A DNA stretch of 30,094 nucleotides, taken from an uncultured Collinsella sp. GTDB lineage: Bacteria > Actinomycetota > Coriobacteriia > Coriobacteriales > Coriobacteriaceae. Shown here in pieces: positions 7,112 through 14,805 of this stretch. The translations under genes were made by a program, and so were the position numbers. Position 1 is the stretch's first letter. Every line of letters begins with the position of its first letter. A model generated the notes under the pieces. That model searched no databases. It was not told where the DNA came from and saw nothing but the letters and a program-made list of their open reading frames with translations. The DNA is taken from contig UREM01000024.1 of assembly GCA_900546775.1 (NCBI GenBank), positions 1 through 30,094 of the forward strand, written 5' to 3'.

Positions 7112-7693
7112 ATGAGAGTCGTCAACGACTTTACATCGAAGACCGATGAGGGGACGTCGCGTCGCGGTTTTAAGGCTTCGGGCCTGGCGCCTTTTGGCGT
7201 CATGCCTCGCATTGATTACATTTGTGCCAACGGGCTGTTCCGGCGGCACCTGGGCAACATCGTACAGTTGGAATCGGGGCGCATCTTCTGCCGCCACGGT
7301 ATTGACCATCTGCTCGATGTCGCTCGCATTATGTGGATCAAGAATCTCGAGGAGCAGCTCGAATTTGACCGCGAGGTCATCTACGCCACGGCACTTCTTC
7401 ACGATATCGGCAAAGATGAACAGTATGAATCGGGTATATCCCATGATGTTGCAAGCGAACGCGTCGCTGATGCGATTCTCGGCGGCATGCCCGATGACGT
7501 GGCGTTTGAGCCGGCCGATGCCGCAGCCATTAAGACGGCCATTCTGGGCCATCGAAAGCTGCGCGTGAACAGCCAACCGCTTGAGCGTCTGCTCTATGCA
7601 GCCGACAAAGCGTCGCGTGCCTGCTTTGCATGCCCCGCGCGCAACGCTTGCAACTGGAGCGATGATAAAAAGAACCTGTCGATTCGCGTGTAG
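7112..7693 (+). CDS. HD-domain hydrolase in the folate block
   Basis: 193 residues. An HD-superfamily metal-dependent phosphohydrolase fold is shown by H62 (CRHGIDH), the H97-D98 doublet (LLHDIGKDE), a later ILGHR histidine and YAADK with the last aspartate. The C-terminus has three cysteines in CFACPARNACNW followed by DDKKN, probably a small metal-binding or structural site. Similar HD proteins with this cysteine tail are, as far as I recall, common next to folE in anaerobic Firmicutes. The start is 2 bases after the folE stop, which implies translational coupling. Substrate unknown. Since no dedicated dihydroneopterin triphosphate phosphatase gene is seen, removal of phosphates from the FolE product is a reasonable guess, but only a guess. 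Confidence 0.85.
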   Translation: MRVVNDFTSKTDEGTSRRGFKASGLAPFGVMPRIDYICANGLFRRHLGNIVQLESGRIFCRHGIDHLLDVARIMWIKNLEEQLEFDREVIYATALLHDIGKDEQYESGISHDVASERVADAILGGMPDDVAFEPADAAAIKTAILGHRKLRVNSQPLERLLYAADKASRACFACPARNACNWSDDKKNLSIRV

Positions 7694-7736
7694 TTAGTTT
7701 GCGCGGTCGGGGTTCTAAACGAAGGAGACGATCGCG

Positions 7737-8222
7737 TTGAGTAACAAGAAACTGCCCGAGAATGCAACCAAGACTGAAGGTGCTGAGCTCGCCCGCCGTG
7801 GAAGGGGCGAAATATCCACCGCAACGGCGGTGCCTCACGTGAGCTATGACGATCTGCGCCATGCCGATCGCATTGTCATTGACGGCCTTGAGGTTTTTGC
7901 CAACCATGGCGTGTATCCCGAGGAGAATGCGCTGGGTCAGAAGTTCATCGTTTCTCTGGTGCTCTATGCCGACCTGCGCGCGGCGGGGGAGCACGATAAC
8001 CTGGATGCCTCGATTGACTACGGCTCGGTGTGCCACGATGTCGATGGCTATCTGCGCGAGCATACGTTTAAGCTCATCGAGGCGGCAGCCGAGGGGACAG
8101 CCCAGATGCTGCTGCGCCGTTATCCCTCGCTGCTTGGTGTGCGCATAAAGCTCGATAAGCCGTGGGCTCCTGTTGGCCTGCCCCTGGCAAGCTGCGGCGT
8201 CGAGATCGAGCGCGTGCGCTAA
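7737..8222 (+). CDS. folB: Dihydroneopterin aldolase with N-terminal extension
   Basis: 161 residues. FolB cleaves 7,8-dihydroneopterin to 6-hydroxymethyl-dihydropterin and glycolaldehyde. The family motifs are IVIDGLEVFANHGVYPEE, LIEAAAEG and the end segment VRIKLDKPWAPVG. About 43 residues precede the domain, longer than usual, and are rich in charged residues with no recognised motif. The TTG at 7737 is chosen because AAGGAGA (7722-7728) lies 8 bases upstream; no better start lies closer to the domain. The 43-base gap to the HD gene has no terminator, so it probably belongs to the same transcript. FolK and FolP are not found in the window. Confidence 0.92.
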   Translation: MSNKKLPENATKTEGAELARRGRGEISTATAVPHVSYDDLRHADRIVIDGLEVFANHGVYPEENALGQKFIVSLVLYADLRAAGEHDNLDASIDYGSVCHDVDGYLREHTFKLIEAAAEGTAQMLLRRYPSLLGVRIKLDKPWAPVGLPLASCGVEIERVR

Positions 8223-8228
8223 CCGGTT

Positions 8229-9005
8229 CTAATACGACTCTATGGGTGGCTGCTTGAGCCGCTGCGACAGAGCTTTATTGTTGGGACAGTACGTGTCGAG
8301 CAGGGCGTGGAATCGCTGATTGTGGCTTGGCTCGAGCAAGTGGACGAGCTCGTGGGCGACAACCATGTCGAGGCATTCGATGGGATAGGCGGCAAGTTCG
8401 CGTGCGATGCGAATGGCGCCGGTCTTGGGCGTGCATGATCCCCAGCGCGTTTTCATGCTGCGCACGGAGACGCGGGCCACGGTGACGCCCATTGCGATTT
8501 CGTACGCGTGCACCATATCGTACAGCGCCGTGGTGACCTCGGTTGCACAGAGCTGGTCGATATGGGCTTGGAGCTCATCGGACGTTAGGCCGTCGAGGAT
8601 TGCGTGCCGCTTGGCCTGTGGGCCTTCGTCCGATTCATCGGTACCCATAAAACTTGCGAAGGTGGCCTGTTTGGGTCGCGGTGCGGGTGATGCAAAGTTG
8701 TGATCGAGTGCATCCTGTACCGTGATGGGCTTGCCCCAAAGTGCAATGATGGACGAGGGGCTGAGCGGCTCTCGTGCCGTCGCCTGACGCTGCTCGCGCT
8801 GGGCAAGTCGGCTGGTAATCCAGGCGCTGTTGCGCTTCACAAACGCTTCGATACGCTCGCGGCTGGCGCCGAGCGGTGCGCTGGCGTGGACCTCACCGCT
8901 CGATGTGACGCGTAGGTTGAAGTTCTTGACGCGCTTTTTGGTAACGACGACGGGGATGGGCGTCCCATCCGGTCGGGATGCGGAAATCGTAAACTGCTGC
9001 GTCAA
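8229..9005 (-). CDS. YgjP-type zinc metallopeptidase (M48/SprT-like)
   Basis: 258 residues with the start used here. The zinc motif HELVHLLEPSHNQRFH gives HExxH plus a third His, as in the YgjP/DUF45 family of putative metal-dependent hydrolases. The preceding MKTRWGSCTPKTGAIRIA block is also a hallmark of that family. The N-terminal part (FNLRVTSSGEVHASAPLGAS) is the beta-rich domain. A TTG at 9005 with AAAGGA 6 bases upstream fits better than the upstream TTG or ATG (9068, 9038), which lack a ribosome binding site and lie in a hairpin. It ends 6 bases from the end of folB, which reads toward it. Cellular role unknown. Confidence 0.82.
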   Translation of the reverse strand: MTQQFTISASRPDGTPIPVVVTKKRVKNFNLRVTSSGEVHASAPLGASRERIEAFVKRNSAWITSRLAQREQRQATAREPLSPSSIIALWGKPITVQDALDHNFASPAPRPKQATFASFMGTDESDEGPQAKRHAILDGLTSDELQAHIDQLCATEVTTALYDMVHAYEIAMGVTVARVSVRSMKTRWGSCTPKTGAIRIARELAAYPIECLDMVVAHELVHLLEPSHNQRFHALLDTYCPNNKALSQRLKQPPIESY

Positions 9006-9028
9006 AAGCGGTCCTTTGGATTGGGGAC

Positions 9029-9062
9029 GGGCCGGCATGTCGACCGTTCGGCATGCCGGCCC
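9029..9062. repeat. Hairpin between dipeptidase and YgjP-type genes
   Basis: GGGCCGGCATG and CATGCCGGCCC form a perfect 11-bp stem around a 12-base loop. No T-run follows on either strand. It may slow polymerase or protect the mRNA end of the dipeptidase transcript (minus strand). Confidence 0.7.
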
Positions 9063-9079
9063 GCTCAAGGGATGTGAAA

Positions 9080-10093
9080 TTAATAACGCTCGAAGAAGGC
9101 AAGCGCGTTGTCGCTGCAGAGCTTTTGCATCACGGTCTTGCCAAAGTGCTTGGAGAGCATGTTCTGGAACTCGGGCATCTTGCTGGCATCGGAGAGGAAA
9201 GCGGGCACCGTGGCGCCGTCCCAGTCGCCGCCGAGCGCGATGACGTCCTCGCCGCCCAGGTCGAGCCAGTGCTCGATATGCGCCGCCAGCTGGTCGAAGG
9301 TGACATCTGCGGCGGTCTCGTCGGTTGCCTCGTTAGATAGGAACTCGCTGCAGTAGTTGAGGCCGACGATGCCACCCATGTCGCGAATGGTGCGGAACTG
9401 GTCGTCGGTAAGGTTGCGTTTGGCGCCGCAAACCGCACGGGAGTTGGAGTGGCTGGCGACGAAGGGACGCGTGGCGCGGGCGGCGACCTCGTCAAAGCAC
9501 TCATCGTTGAGGTGGGAGACGTCGAGCACCATGCCGGCGTGCTCCATCTGCGTAAGCGCCTCGATGCCGGCGGCGGTGAGGCCGGCGTGGGTGTCGTGGC
9601 CGCTCGCGAGCGGTCCCTGCGCGTTCCAGCTGAGTGACGACATAAGCACGCCCAGGCTCTTGAGCACCTCGATCAGCGCGGGGTCCTCGGCAAAGAACGT
9701 GGCGTTTTCGATGGTGTGGATGCAAGCGACCTTGCCGTCCTTGAGCGCGGGGCGAATGTCTGCGGCGCTGCGCACGTTGACCATACGGTCGTGGTTGAGC
9801 ATTGCCTGGCCGCTCATATGCGCCATGATCTGCGCCTGGAAGCGCGCGGCGTGGGCGGTGGGAATCTCGTCGGGGACAAACGTGGCGAAGCACTGTGCCC
9901 ACGGCGTGTTGTCGATCTTTGCGAGCGAGATGGCACAGGCATTACCCTCGATGAGGTCGAAATCTTGCGGATGCGTTTCGTCGCCGGGGAAATAACCGTC
10001 GGTGCCGGCGGTAAAGCGCAGGTCGAGATCGAGCGTGGCCCAGCCGATGCGGTCGGCGGTGTCGCAGTGTAGGTCAAATACGGGATATGCCAT
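9080..10093 (-). CDS. Membrane-dipeptidase family (M19) dipeptidase
   Basis: 337 residues. Members hydrolyse dipeptides with two zinc ions in a barrel fold. The N-terminal FDLHCDTADRIG carries the HxD metal ligands; ASHSNSRAVCGAKRNLTD near the middle is the next signature (His-Ser-Asn), and GGDWDGA is the usual GSDFDG-like region. There is no signal peptide, so it is probably cytoplasmic. The ATG at 10093 has GGAGG about 5 bases upstream; an in-frame start at 10123 adds only ten residues with no support. The gene reads toward the YgjP-type gene, and its start faces slyD across a 120-base divergent region. Confidence 0.9.
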   Translation of the reverse strand: MAYPVFDLHCDTADRIGWATLDLDLRFTAGTDGYFPGDETHPQDFDLIEGNACAISLAKIDNTPWAQCFATFVPDEIPTAHAARFQAQIMAHMSGQAMLNHDRMVNVRSAADIRPALKDGKVACIHTIENATFFAEDPALIEVLKSLGVLMSSLSWNAQGPLASGHDTHAGLTAAGIEALTQMEHAGMVLDVSHLNDECFDEVAARATRPFVASHSNSRAVCGAKRNLTDDQFRTIRDMGGIVGLNYCSEFLSNEATDETAADVTFDQLAAHIEHWLDLGGEDVIALGGDWDGATVPAFLSDASKMPEFQNMLSKHFGKTVMQKLCSDNALAFFERY

Positions 10094-10213
10094 GGTTCCT
10101 CCGGTTGCAGCGTTTCTTTGCAAACTGTCTTTGAATTGTATGACTAGGGTATAGTTAGCGCCATATGTTCATGGCGGCCCGCGTTGTGCGCCGCCCTTAT
10201 CACGGAGGTTTCC

Positions 10214-10642
10214 ATGTCCAACCAGGGCAAGAAGGTCAAGACTCATTATCGCGGCACGCTCGACGACGGCACGCAGTTCGATAGCTCCTACGATCGCGGC
10301 GAGCCGCTGGAGTTCACCTGCGGCGCCGGTCAGATGATCAAGGGCTTCGATGCCGCTGTTGTCGACATGCAGGTGGGCGAGAAGAAGACCGTGCACATTC
10401 CTGCTGCCGATGCCTACGGCGAGCACAACCCCGAGATGGTCCTGACCTTCCCGGCCGAACAGGTTCCCAACATCGAGCAGGTCGAGAAGGGCATGAAGCT
10501 CTTCCTGTCCACGCCGAGCGGTATGCCCGTCCCCGCCGTGGTCATCGACGTAACGCCCGAGGCCGTGACGCTCGACGCCAACCACGAGCTGGCCGGCAAG
10601 GACCTCAACTTTGATATCGAGCTCGTCGAGGTCGAGGGCTAG
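10214..10642 (+). CDS. slyD: SlyD-type FKBP peptidyl-prolyl isomerase
   Basis: 142 residues. The FKBP half (HYRGTLDDGTQFDSS, GAGQMIKGFD) is split by the insert-in-flap domain typical of SlyD (roughly 70-120), and the C-terminal DANHELAGKDLNFDIELVEV is a SlyD signature. It catalyses proline isomerisation and acts as a chaperone. E. coli SlyD also has a metal-rich C-terminal tail for nickel; that tail is absent here. The ATG at 10214 has GGAGG 5 bases upstream. The next gene starts 3 bases after its stop and encodes a UreE-like protein, so the pair forms an operon. That pairing hints at a nickel-related role. Confidence 0.93.
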   Translation: MSNQGKKVKTHYRGTLDDGTQFDSSYDRGEPLEFTCGAGQMIKGFDAAVVDMQVGEKKTVHIPAADAYGEHNPEMVLTFPAEQVPNIEQVEKGMKLFLSTPSGMPVPAVVIDVTPEAVTLDANHELAGKDLNFDIELVEVEG

Positions 10643-10645
10643 AGT

Positions 10646-11224
10646 ATGCCTGAACGCTTGGTTTCGACGACATGCTTGGGAAATCTCAACGATCCGTCCT
10701 ATGAACTCCTACTTCGCCGGGAGCTGGGCGGTGTCTTTGAAGTTGACGAGCTCCTGCTCGATTGGGACCAGGCTGATGCGCGCACGTTTGTGGGCGTGAC
10801 GGAGCTGGGACGCACGATCGATGTTCGGCTGGATACTGCCGACGGCGGTCGTCTTGCCGATGGCGACGTGCTCGCCATTGACCGTTCGGGCATGGTGCCC
10901 GTGGCGGTTGTCGTGCGCCTGCGCAGCGCCGAGGTCTATTTGGTCGAAGTCGACCGCATGGATCCGATTGCACTCGCGCATGCGTGCTGGGAGATCGGCA
11001 ACATGCATGCGCCGCTCTTCCTGGGCGACTCGGACGAGCATACCGTGCGCATGTATACGCCGGTGCAGCCTGTTTTGGGCCGCATGCTTCGGGGTGTCGA
11101 GGGTGTTCAGCTCTCGGTGGTTACCCGTGAACTCGATGCGGACCGGCGCTTTGCGTCGAGTGCGGCGGAGGTCGTCGTGAGCATAGCTCCCGACTTTGCC
11201 ATCGTAAAAAAGACGCGCGGCTAA
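10646..11224 (+). CDS. UreE-like nickel-chaperone family protein
   Basis: 192 residues. The C-terminal half, HACWEIGNMHAPLFLG followed by MYTPVQPVLGRMLRGVEGV, matches the UreE metal-binding domain, in which the GN(R/M)H histidine is the key nickel ligand. The N-terminal half (VFEVDELLLDWDQADART, DVRLDTADGGRLADGDVLA) resembles the UreE N-domain. UreE delivers nickel to urease, but no urease gene is seen anywhere in this window. No histidine-rich tail is present. It is placed 3 bases after slyD, so the two are likely cotranslated. A role in nickel supply to another enzyme, such as a hydrogenase, is an inference. The gene ends at 11224 with an inverted repeat beyond it. Confidence 0.75.
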   Translation: MPERLVSTTCLGNLNDPSYELLLRRELGGVFEVDELLLDWDQADARTFVGVTELGRTIDVRLDTADGGRLADGDVLAIDRSGMVPVAVVVRLRSAEVYLVEVDRMDPIALAHACWEIGNMHAPLFLGDSDEHTVRMYTPVQPVLGRMLRGVEGVQLSVVTRELDADRRFASSAAEVVVSIAPDFAIVKKTRG

Positions 11225-11238
11225 GTGCGCGCATGCGC

Positions 11239-11277
11239 AAGACGGGCTTTGAGGGGCGACCAATCAAAGTCCGTCTT
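11239..11277 (+). terminator. Hairpin after the UreE-like gene, no U-run
   Basis: AAGACGGGCTTTGA (11239-11252) pairs with TCAAAGTCCGTCTT (11264-11277) with one G/T wobble, a 14-bp stem with an 11-base loop. The downstream bases GCTGTTGAT are not a clear U-run, so it may be a weak terminator or an mRNA-end protector between this gene and the HAD gene. Confidence 0.55.
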
Positions 11278-11308
11278 GCTGTTGATAAGAGGCTTTGGGG
11301 GAAAGCAT

Positions 11309-12106
11309 ATGGGTCTTGAGGGAATCAAGCTGATTGCATGCGATTTGGACGGCACGTTGCTGCATCCGGGGGAGCGCGAGCCGCGTTCCGAGGCCTTTGA
11401 GCTTATCGATGAGCTGCATCGTCGCGGTATCGTGTTTATGCCGGCGAGCGGCCGTCAATATGCGAGCTTGCGCTACCTGTTTGCCCCGGTGGCCGATGAG
11501 CTCGCCTACGTATGCGAAAACGGAGCCCTGGTGATGAGCGGGGGGCGTGCCGTTGTCAAGCGTTCCATGGAGCGTTGCCTTGCTATGGATATCGCGAATG
11601 CCGTGGTTGCGTATCCCCATGCCGACGTGACCCTTTCGTGCGAGGGGCACCTCTACACCATGAGCAGCAACGATGCGTTTGTTGACCACCTGCGTTATGA
11701 GGTCCATTGTGATGTGGCGGTAGTCGACCGTCCCGAAGACATTGACGAGGATGTCATTAAGATTGCCTTCCAGACGCCCGAGGTGAATCAGCCGACGGCG
11801 CTGGAGTATTTTGTGCGTCGCTTTAGCGATCGGGTTGATGTGATGACGTCGGGAACCGAATGGACGGACTTTATCGGCTTTGATTCGGGTAAGGGTTCCG
11901 CGCTTGCCGATTACGGTCGTGCCCTGGGTATTTCGCCCGATGAGATGATGGCGTTTGGCGATAACGAAAACGACCGCGACATGCTCAACGTAGTGGGCCA
12001 TCCCTATCTGATGGAGAGCTGCAATCCCTCTATGCGTGGCATCAACGACCGCGTCCGTTACGTGCACACGGTCGAAGAAGAACTGCGTCGCCTGCTTGCC
12101 GAGTAG
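11309..12106 (+). CDS. HAD-superfamily phosphatase (Cof type)
   Basis: 265 residues. The HAD motifs are ACDLDGTL (motif I, nucleophile Asp and acid Asp), PASGRQ (motif II), the SGKGSALADYG lysine (motif III) and FGDNENDRDM (motif IV). The large C2-type cap between motifs II and III places it in the Cof/HAD-IIB group, cytosolic phosphatases acting mostly on sugar phosphates or pyridoxal phosphate. The exact substrate is not evident. The ATG at 11309 with GGGGGAA upstream begins the motif I region; an in-frame start at 11225 adds a tail with no homology. It reads toward the PerR-type gene. It probably has its own promoter. Confidence 0.92.
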   Translation: MGLEGIKLIACDLDGTLLHPGEREPRSEAFELIDELHRRGIVFMPASGRQYASLRYLFAPVADELAYVCENGALVMSGGRAVVKRSMERCLAMDIANAVVAYPHADVTLSCEGHLYTMSSNDAFVDHLRYEVHCDVAVVDRPEDIDEDVIKIAFQTPEVNQPTALEYFVRRFSDRVDVMTSGTEWTDFIGFDSGKGSALADYGRALGISPDEMMAFGDNENDRDMLNVVGHPYLMESCNPSMRGINDRVRYVHTVEEELRRLLAE

Positions 12107-12183
12107 ATATATGTGGCATGCCTAGAAATGTACTGTTTGCTGTAGCGGATGGGCAAGTAGATTTGCAGGCATGTCCCAAACAT

Positions 12184-12564
12184 CTACCGGCAGTCGGGGC
12201 AGAGACCCTCGAAGATGGTGTAGTGCGACGTGACGTGCCAGCCGATTTGCTCGGATGCCTTGGCGTCGAGCTGGGCATCGAAGGGGAGCGGTACGTCGAT
12301 GACGCGGCTGCATGAGGTGCAGATGATATGCGCATGCGGCTCGATCGTGCGATCGAAGCGGCTGCCGCCCGGCGTCTTAATAGAGAGAATCTCCCCGGCA
12401 TCGGCCAGGAGATTGAGGTTGCGGTAGACCGTGCCGCGGCTGATCTTGTCATCCTGTGCGCGTACGGCGTTGTAGATTTCGTCGGCGGTGGGATGGTTAT
12501 AGCTTTGGCGCACAGCGTCAAGAACCAGCTTTCGCTGCTTGGTATTCCTTCTTTGCACCGCCAT
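12184..12564 (-). CDS. perR: Fur-family repressor of PerR type
   Basis: 126 residues, a winged-helix metalloregulator. The structural zinc site is C82xxC85 and C122xxC125. The regulatory metal ligands match the PerR set at their spacing: His24, Asp71, His77, His79 and Asp90 (in SRFDRTIEPHAHII and VIDV). Asp at the last position favours PerR, the peroxide sensor, over Fur. The DNA-binding helix is SRGTVYRNLNLL. As a family, it represses peroxide-defence genes until oxidised by H2O2. No target genes (such as rubrerythrin or katalase) occur nearby. It is separate from the acylphosphatase upstream by 61 bases. It converges on the HAD gene with 77 bases between them; I see no clear terminator there. 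Confidence 0.85.
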   Translation of the reverse strand: MAVQRRNTKQRKLVLDAVRQSYNHPTADEIYNAVRAQDDKISRGTVYRNLNLLADAGEILSIKTPGGSRFDRTIEPHAHIICTSCSRVIDVPLPFDAQLDAKASEQIGWHVTSHYTIFEGLCPDCR

Positions 12565-12625
12565 GCGCCTCGCCTCTTTTCTATCAACGGTCGTAGGTAA
12601 ATGATACCGTATTTAGCACACAATA

Positions 12626-13036
12626 CTAATAACGAGGAATGAAACTGTCTTCATTGGCAAGTGGGGCTTGGGTCTGGGCTTCTACGAGGCGAAAACGCGT
12701 TCCCATGCGCTCGTAGGAAGCATGAAGCGCCTCGAGATGAGATAGGACGTTTGCCGAAGCTCCCTGTATCTCCATCTCGACCGAGCCGTCTTCCATGTTG
12801 CGCACCCAGCCGGTGAGCGTGCGTGCCTGCGCGAGGTTGGTGTTGGTAAAGCGAAAACCAACGCCTTGGACTTGTCCCGCCCAGCGCAGGAAATAGCGCA
12901 GGGGAGTGTCTTGAGTGGCCTCGTCGCTTGCGAGCACAGTAAGCCTGCGGCGCAACTCGAGCTCGATGTTTGATGGTTTTTGAGGCTCTCGACTGCCGCC
13001 GGTGACGCTGGAGAAGAACGTATCGAAGAAGCCCAT
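12626..13036 (-). CDS. acyP: Acylphosphatase with N-terminal extension
   Basis: 136 residues. Acylphosphatase hydrolyses carboxyl-phosphate anhydrides such as acetyl phosphate. The catalytic Arg lies in GQVQGVGFRF and the Asn in TGWVRNMEDGSVEMEIQG. About 45 residues precede the domain (starting MGFFDTFFSS); the usual length is about 90, so this is an extension of unknown role. The ATG at 13036 begins 2 bases after the stop of the oxidoreductase gene (13039), so translation is probably coupled. The upstream in-frame start lies inside that neighbouring gene and is rejected. Confidence 0.88.
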   Translation of the reverse strand: MGFFDTFFSSVTGGSREPQKPSNIELELRRRLTVLASDEATQDTPLRYFLRWAGQVQGVGFRFTNTNLAQARTLTGWVRNMEDGSVEMEIQGASANVLSHLEALHASYERMGTRFRLVEAQTQAPLANEDSFIPRY

Positions 13037-13038
13037 CG

Positions 13039-14145
13039 CTAGGCCTGCTTGCCTGCGTCGGACGGGAAGGTAATGCCGGCCTGCTGGCGCACGGCATCCA
13101 TGATGCGCAGTGAGACGAGCGTGACATCGCGGTAGTGGCCAAGCTCGTGGCGTCCCGCCGGGGTCTCCCAAATCTCTTCCTTAACGTTATCGATGCCGCC
13201 GATGGCGGTGATAAAGTCTGTCAGTTCGTATTCCATAGTGTTACTCGATTTGGGCAGGTCGAGCGCACGGCCGTTGTCGCCCTGTTCGCGCGGTGCCTCG
13301 GTCGCCGAGCCGCGTACGACGTCGCCGCGATAGTCGATGCGGACGTTGCGGGGCGTGGACAGATGGTCGATCTGGATAGTGCCACGCTCGCCTTCGATCT
13401 GCGAGGGCAGCAGGTCATTTGTTATTTTGGAGTGCGCGAGCTCGACGGAGATACGGCCACCGCCGTAGCTGGCGAGGATGGAACCGCAGCCGTCGATGGG
13501 GCCATGCGTGAGCTGTCGCGTGGCGGGGTCGAGCAGAGTAGTCATGCTCGTAAGGCCAGAGGGCATGCCGAAAATCTCGACCATGGGCTCGACGGTGTAG
13601 ACGCCAATGTCCATGAGGGAACCCGATGCCATATTGCAGTCGAAGATATTGGTGGCGCGTCCCGCGAGAATCTCGTTGTAGCGCGAGGAATACTTGCCAA
13701 AGCGCAATGAGGCGCGGCGGATGGGGGCGATCTCGCCCAGGGCGTCCTCGATGGCGTGGAAGGCGGGATCGTGGAGGGGACGCATGGCCTCGAGGGCCAC
13801 GACACCTGCTGCCTCGGCAGCGCGGAAGACTTCCAGCGCCTGCGCGTCGGTGGCGCAGAAGGGCTTTTCGACGATGACGTGCTTGCCACCGGCGATGCAG
13901 GCAAGGGCCTGCTCGTAGTGGAGCGCATTGGGGCTGCCGATGTAGACGGCGTCGACGTCGTCGGCGGACGCAAGCTCGTCAAGTGCGGTGAAGTTACGCT
14001 CGCCGCCGTGTTCGGCGGTAAAGGCAGCGCCGCGCTCGGCATCGCGCGAGAGCGTGCCCACAAACGCGGCTTGGTCGTTGGCGTTGACGACCTGGATAAA
14101 GTCGTCGGTAATCATGGATGTGCCGATGGTCGCTATACGCAGCAT
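13039..14145 (-). CDS. Gfo/Idh/MocA family oxidoreductase
   Basis: 368 residues. NAD(P)-dependent oxidoreductase of the glucose-fructose oxidoreductase / inositol dehydrogenase superfamily. The N-terminal Rossmann fold (RIATIGTSMITDDF) is atypical in lacking a clean GxGxxG. The EKP motif (HVIVEKPFCATD) that contributes the catalytic lysine is present, as is the C-terminal alpha/beta domain (MDIGVYTVEPM). Substrate unknown; sugars or polyols are typical. The ATG at 14145 has GAGGGGGA upstream. A second, distant family member lies at 22135-23153. Confidence 0.88.
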   Translation of the reverse strand: MLRIATIGTSMITDDFIQVVNANDQAAFVGTLSRDAERGAAFTAEHGGERNFTALDELASADDVDAVYIGSPNALHYEQALACIAGGKHVIVEKPFCATDAQALEVFRAAEAAGVVALEAMRPLHDPAFHAIEDALGEIAPIRRASLRFGKYSSRYNEILAGRATNIFDCNMASGSLMDIGVYTVEPMVEIFGMPSGLTSMTTLLDPATRQLTHGPIDGCGSILASYGGGRISVELAHSKITNDLLPSQIEGERGTIQIDHLSTPRNVRIDYRGDVVRGSATEAPREQGDNGRALDLPKSSNTMEYELTDFITAIGGIDNVKEEIWETPAGRHELGHYRDVTLVSLRIMDAVRQQAGITFPSDAGKQA

Positions 14146-14220
14146 GTATCCCCCTCGTGCCGTTCGGTTTACAGGATGAGTGTAGCGCGAGGGGGCAGGA
14201 AATAGCGTGCGAAAACGCCG

Positions 14221-14706
14221 TTACAGGTCGCTCTCGTTAAAGCCGGCGTCGATATCGAGGTTGCTGCCGTCGGCCGCCGTGGTGGCGAGCTCATCGCAGC
14301 GCTCGTTGAGCTCGTGACCGGCGTGACCCTTAACCCAGATGAAATCAACCTTGTGCTTGCTTTTGGCGGTGAGTAGGCGCTCCCACAGGTCGCGGTTCTT
14401 GACGGGTCGCTTGTTGGCGGTTTTCCATCCGCGCTTTTTCCAGCCGTCGATCCAGTGCTTGTTAAAGGCGTTGACGACATACTGCGAATCGGAATGGACT
14501 TCGGCCTCGCAAGGGCGGTTGAGCGCCTCGAGCGCCACGATGACCGCCATGAGTTCCATGCGGTTGTTGGTGGTCTTGGCGTAGCCGCGCGAAAGCTCGG
14601 AGGTGAAGGTCTTGCCGGCGGGGTTGGTGTATTTGAGCACGGCGCCGTAGCCGCCGCGTCCCGGATTTGATCGGGCCGAGCCGTCGGTATAGATGATGAC
14701 CTTCAC
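14221..14706 (-). CDS. rnhA: Ribonuclease HI
   Basis: 161 residues. It cuts the RNA strand of RNA-DNA hybrids. The active-site carboxylates are seen in [11 protein letters not shown] (Asp), [10 protein letters not shown] (Glu), [10 protein letters not shown] (Asp) and ERCDELA (Asp), with VKGHAG before it. The GTG at 14706 with AAGGAAG upstream gives the standard N-terminus [10 protein letters not shown]; the in-frame ATG at 14757 adds 17 residues with no homology. It lies between the oxidoreductase gene and the LysR gene, all on the minus strand, with gaps of 75 and 99 bases, so it may be transcribed independently. Confidence 0.95.
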   Translation of the reverse strand: MKVIIYTDGSARSNPGRGGYGAVLKYTNPAGKTFTSELSRGYAKTTNNRMELMAVIVALEALNRPCEAEVHSDSQYVVNAFNKHWIDGWKKRGWKTANKRPVKNRDLWERLLTAKSKHKVDFIWVKGHAGHELNERCDELATTAADGSNLDIDAGFNESDL

Positions 14707-14805
14707 GGGCTTCCTTTCGTTGGGTACGTTTCGTGTGAGTGACCATTGTAGCGCCATGCCCGCCGGGGGCCAGCAATCTACGATTTCTACCCCGTCTTCC
14801 GACTG

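Noticed and set aside
9029..9062. Rho-independent terminator for the dipeptidase gene
   Set aside because: Good stem but no U-run on either strand; listed as a hairpin only.
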